Below, piece after piece: positions 53,106-53,213 of a stretch of DNA of 53,213 nucleotides. A program made the position numbers and the translations under genes. Positions within the stretch are counted from its first letter, which is position 1. Every line of letters starts with the position of its first letter. The notes beneath the pieces are model-generated. The model had not been told where the DNA came from. It worked only from the letters and a program-made list of their open reading frames with translations, and did not search any database. The stretch spans positions 1 to 53,213 of the forward strand of contig NZ_JAENRR010000034.1 in the NCBI RefSeq assembly GCF_016612505.1, read 5' to 3'. The DNA is from Carboxylicivirga marina. Lineage in GTDB: Bacteria > Bacteroidota > Bacteroidia > Bacteroidales > Marinilabiliaceae.

Positions 53106-53213
53106 ATGGGACTCTTCAGGCGAAATAAAAATACCAATAAACCAATAATCCGACAAATACTGGATTTAGTACCACCTTGGCTGTTTAAAAGTTGTACCAA
53201 TACTTACAAAACC
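53106..53213 (+). mobile_element. 5' end of an IS4/DUF4372-like transposase
   Basis: The window cuts off after 36 codons. The start MGLFRRNKNTNKPIIRQILD and the LVPPWLFKSC block match the N-terminal DUF4372 domain of IS4-family transposases common in Bacteroidota. The left end of the element should lie between about 53025 and 53100; its terminal repeat cannot be confirmed because the other end is outside the window. Confidence 0.6.

Overview
The window comes from the chromosome of an AT-rich member of the Bacteroidota, probably a marine or gut anaerobe near the Marinilabiliales. The family assignment is a guess. Evidence for the phylum: several promoters of the TTTG/TTG-N19-20-TAnnTTTG type, two SusC-like TonB-dependent receptors with N-terminal carboxypeptidase-regulatory-like domains, many Bacteroidota lipoprotein signals, a six-repeat ribosomal protein S1, DUF3822, DUF4625 and ArsF/ArsG families, and little use of Shine-Dalgarno sites. 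Indolepyruvate oxidoreductase IorAB suggests an anaerobic amino-acid-fermenting lifestyle.

Layout. 1-3.6 kb: a minus-strand queuosine-precursor operon (queC-queE-queF) split by a four-helix-bundle (S23/IVP-like) gene that is bracketed by inverted arrays of AT-rich simple repeats. 3.9-7.7 kb: a response regulator/SpoIIE-type phosphatase and a large TonB receptor. 7.85-8.6 kb: a Fic AMP-transferase and, tail-to-tail with it, a 55-codon gene carrying the class I Fic inhibitory motif. 8.8-12.7 kb: a D-2-hydroxyacid dehydrogenase, a YjbQ protein and iorAB. 12.8-17.15 kb: a PD40 gene remnant, then a metal-type uptake operon (Cys/His-rich periplasmic protein, TonB receptor, two DUF4625 lipoproteins) whose promoter is overlaid by two identical 7-1-7 palindromes like those bound by Fur/Zur proteins. 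17.3-29.5 kb: mostly housekeeping genes (LRR protein, GreA-like protein, HAD phosphatase, B3/B4 domain protein, YycJ-type hydrolase, DUF819, GH20, flavoprotein, rsmD, DUF3822, RecD-like helicase), plus a 12-unit, about 21-bp tandem array after the B3/B4 gene. 29.5-36.2 kb: nucleotide-sugar genes (pgcA, rfbD, rfbC, rfbA, UDP-xylose synthase, ugd). 36.5-39.7 kb: rpsA, a STAS protein and rnz.

39.8-49.7 kb is the most coherent accessory system. It holds a 5'-truncated arylsulfotransferase-like ORF, a LacI regulator, a perfect 16-bp LacI-type operator on the next promoter, a GH2 enzyme with the Ser-Asp/Glu signature of exo-beta-D-glucosaminidase, two tandem ROK kinases (the second with a degraded phosphate loop), a GH9 of the exo-glucosaminidase type, and a GH8 of probable chitosanase type. 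I read it as a chitosan/glucosamine-oligosaccharide utilisation locus: GH8 cuts the polymer, GH2 and GH9 release glucosamine, and ROK phosphorylates it. It has no SusC/SusD pair, and GH8 is interrupted by an in-frame TAA.

49.7-52.65 kb is a minus-strand ArsR-regulated operon (arsR, small thioredoxin-like protein, ArsF-like, ArsG-like, ArsP-like permease) with a clear promoter and operator. The window ends in the start of a transposase, whose element appears to have removed the 5' end of the neighbouring small gene. No rRNA, tRNA or CRISPR array was recognised.
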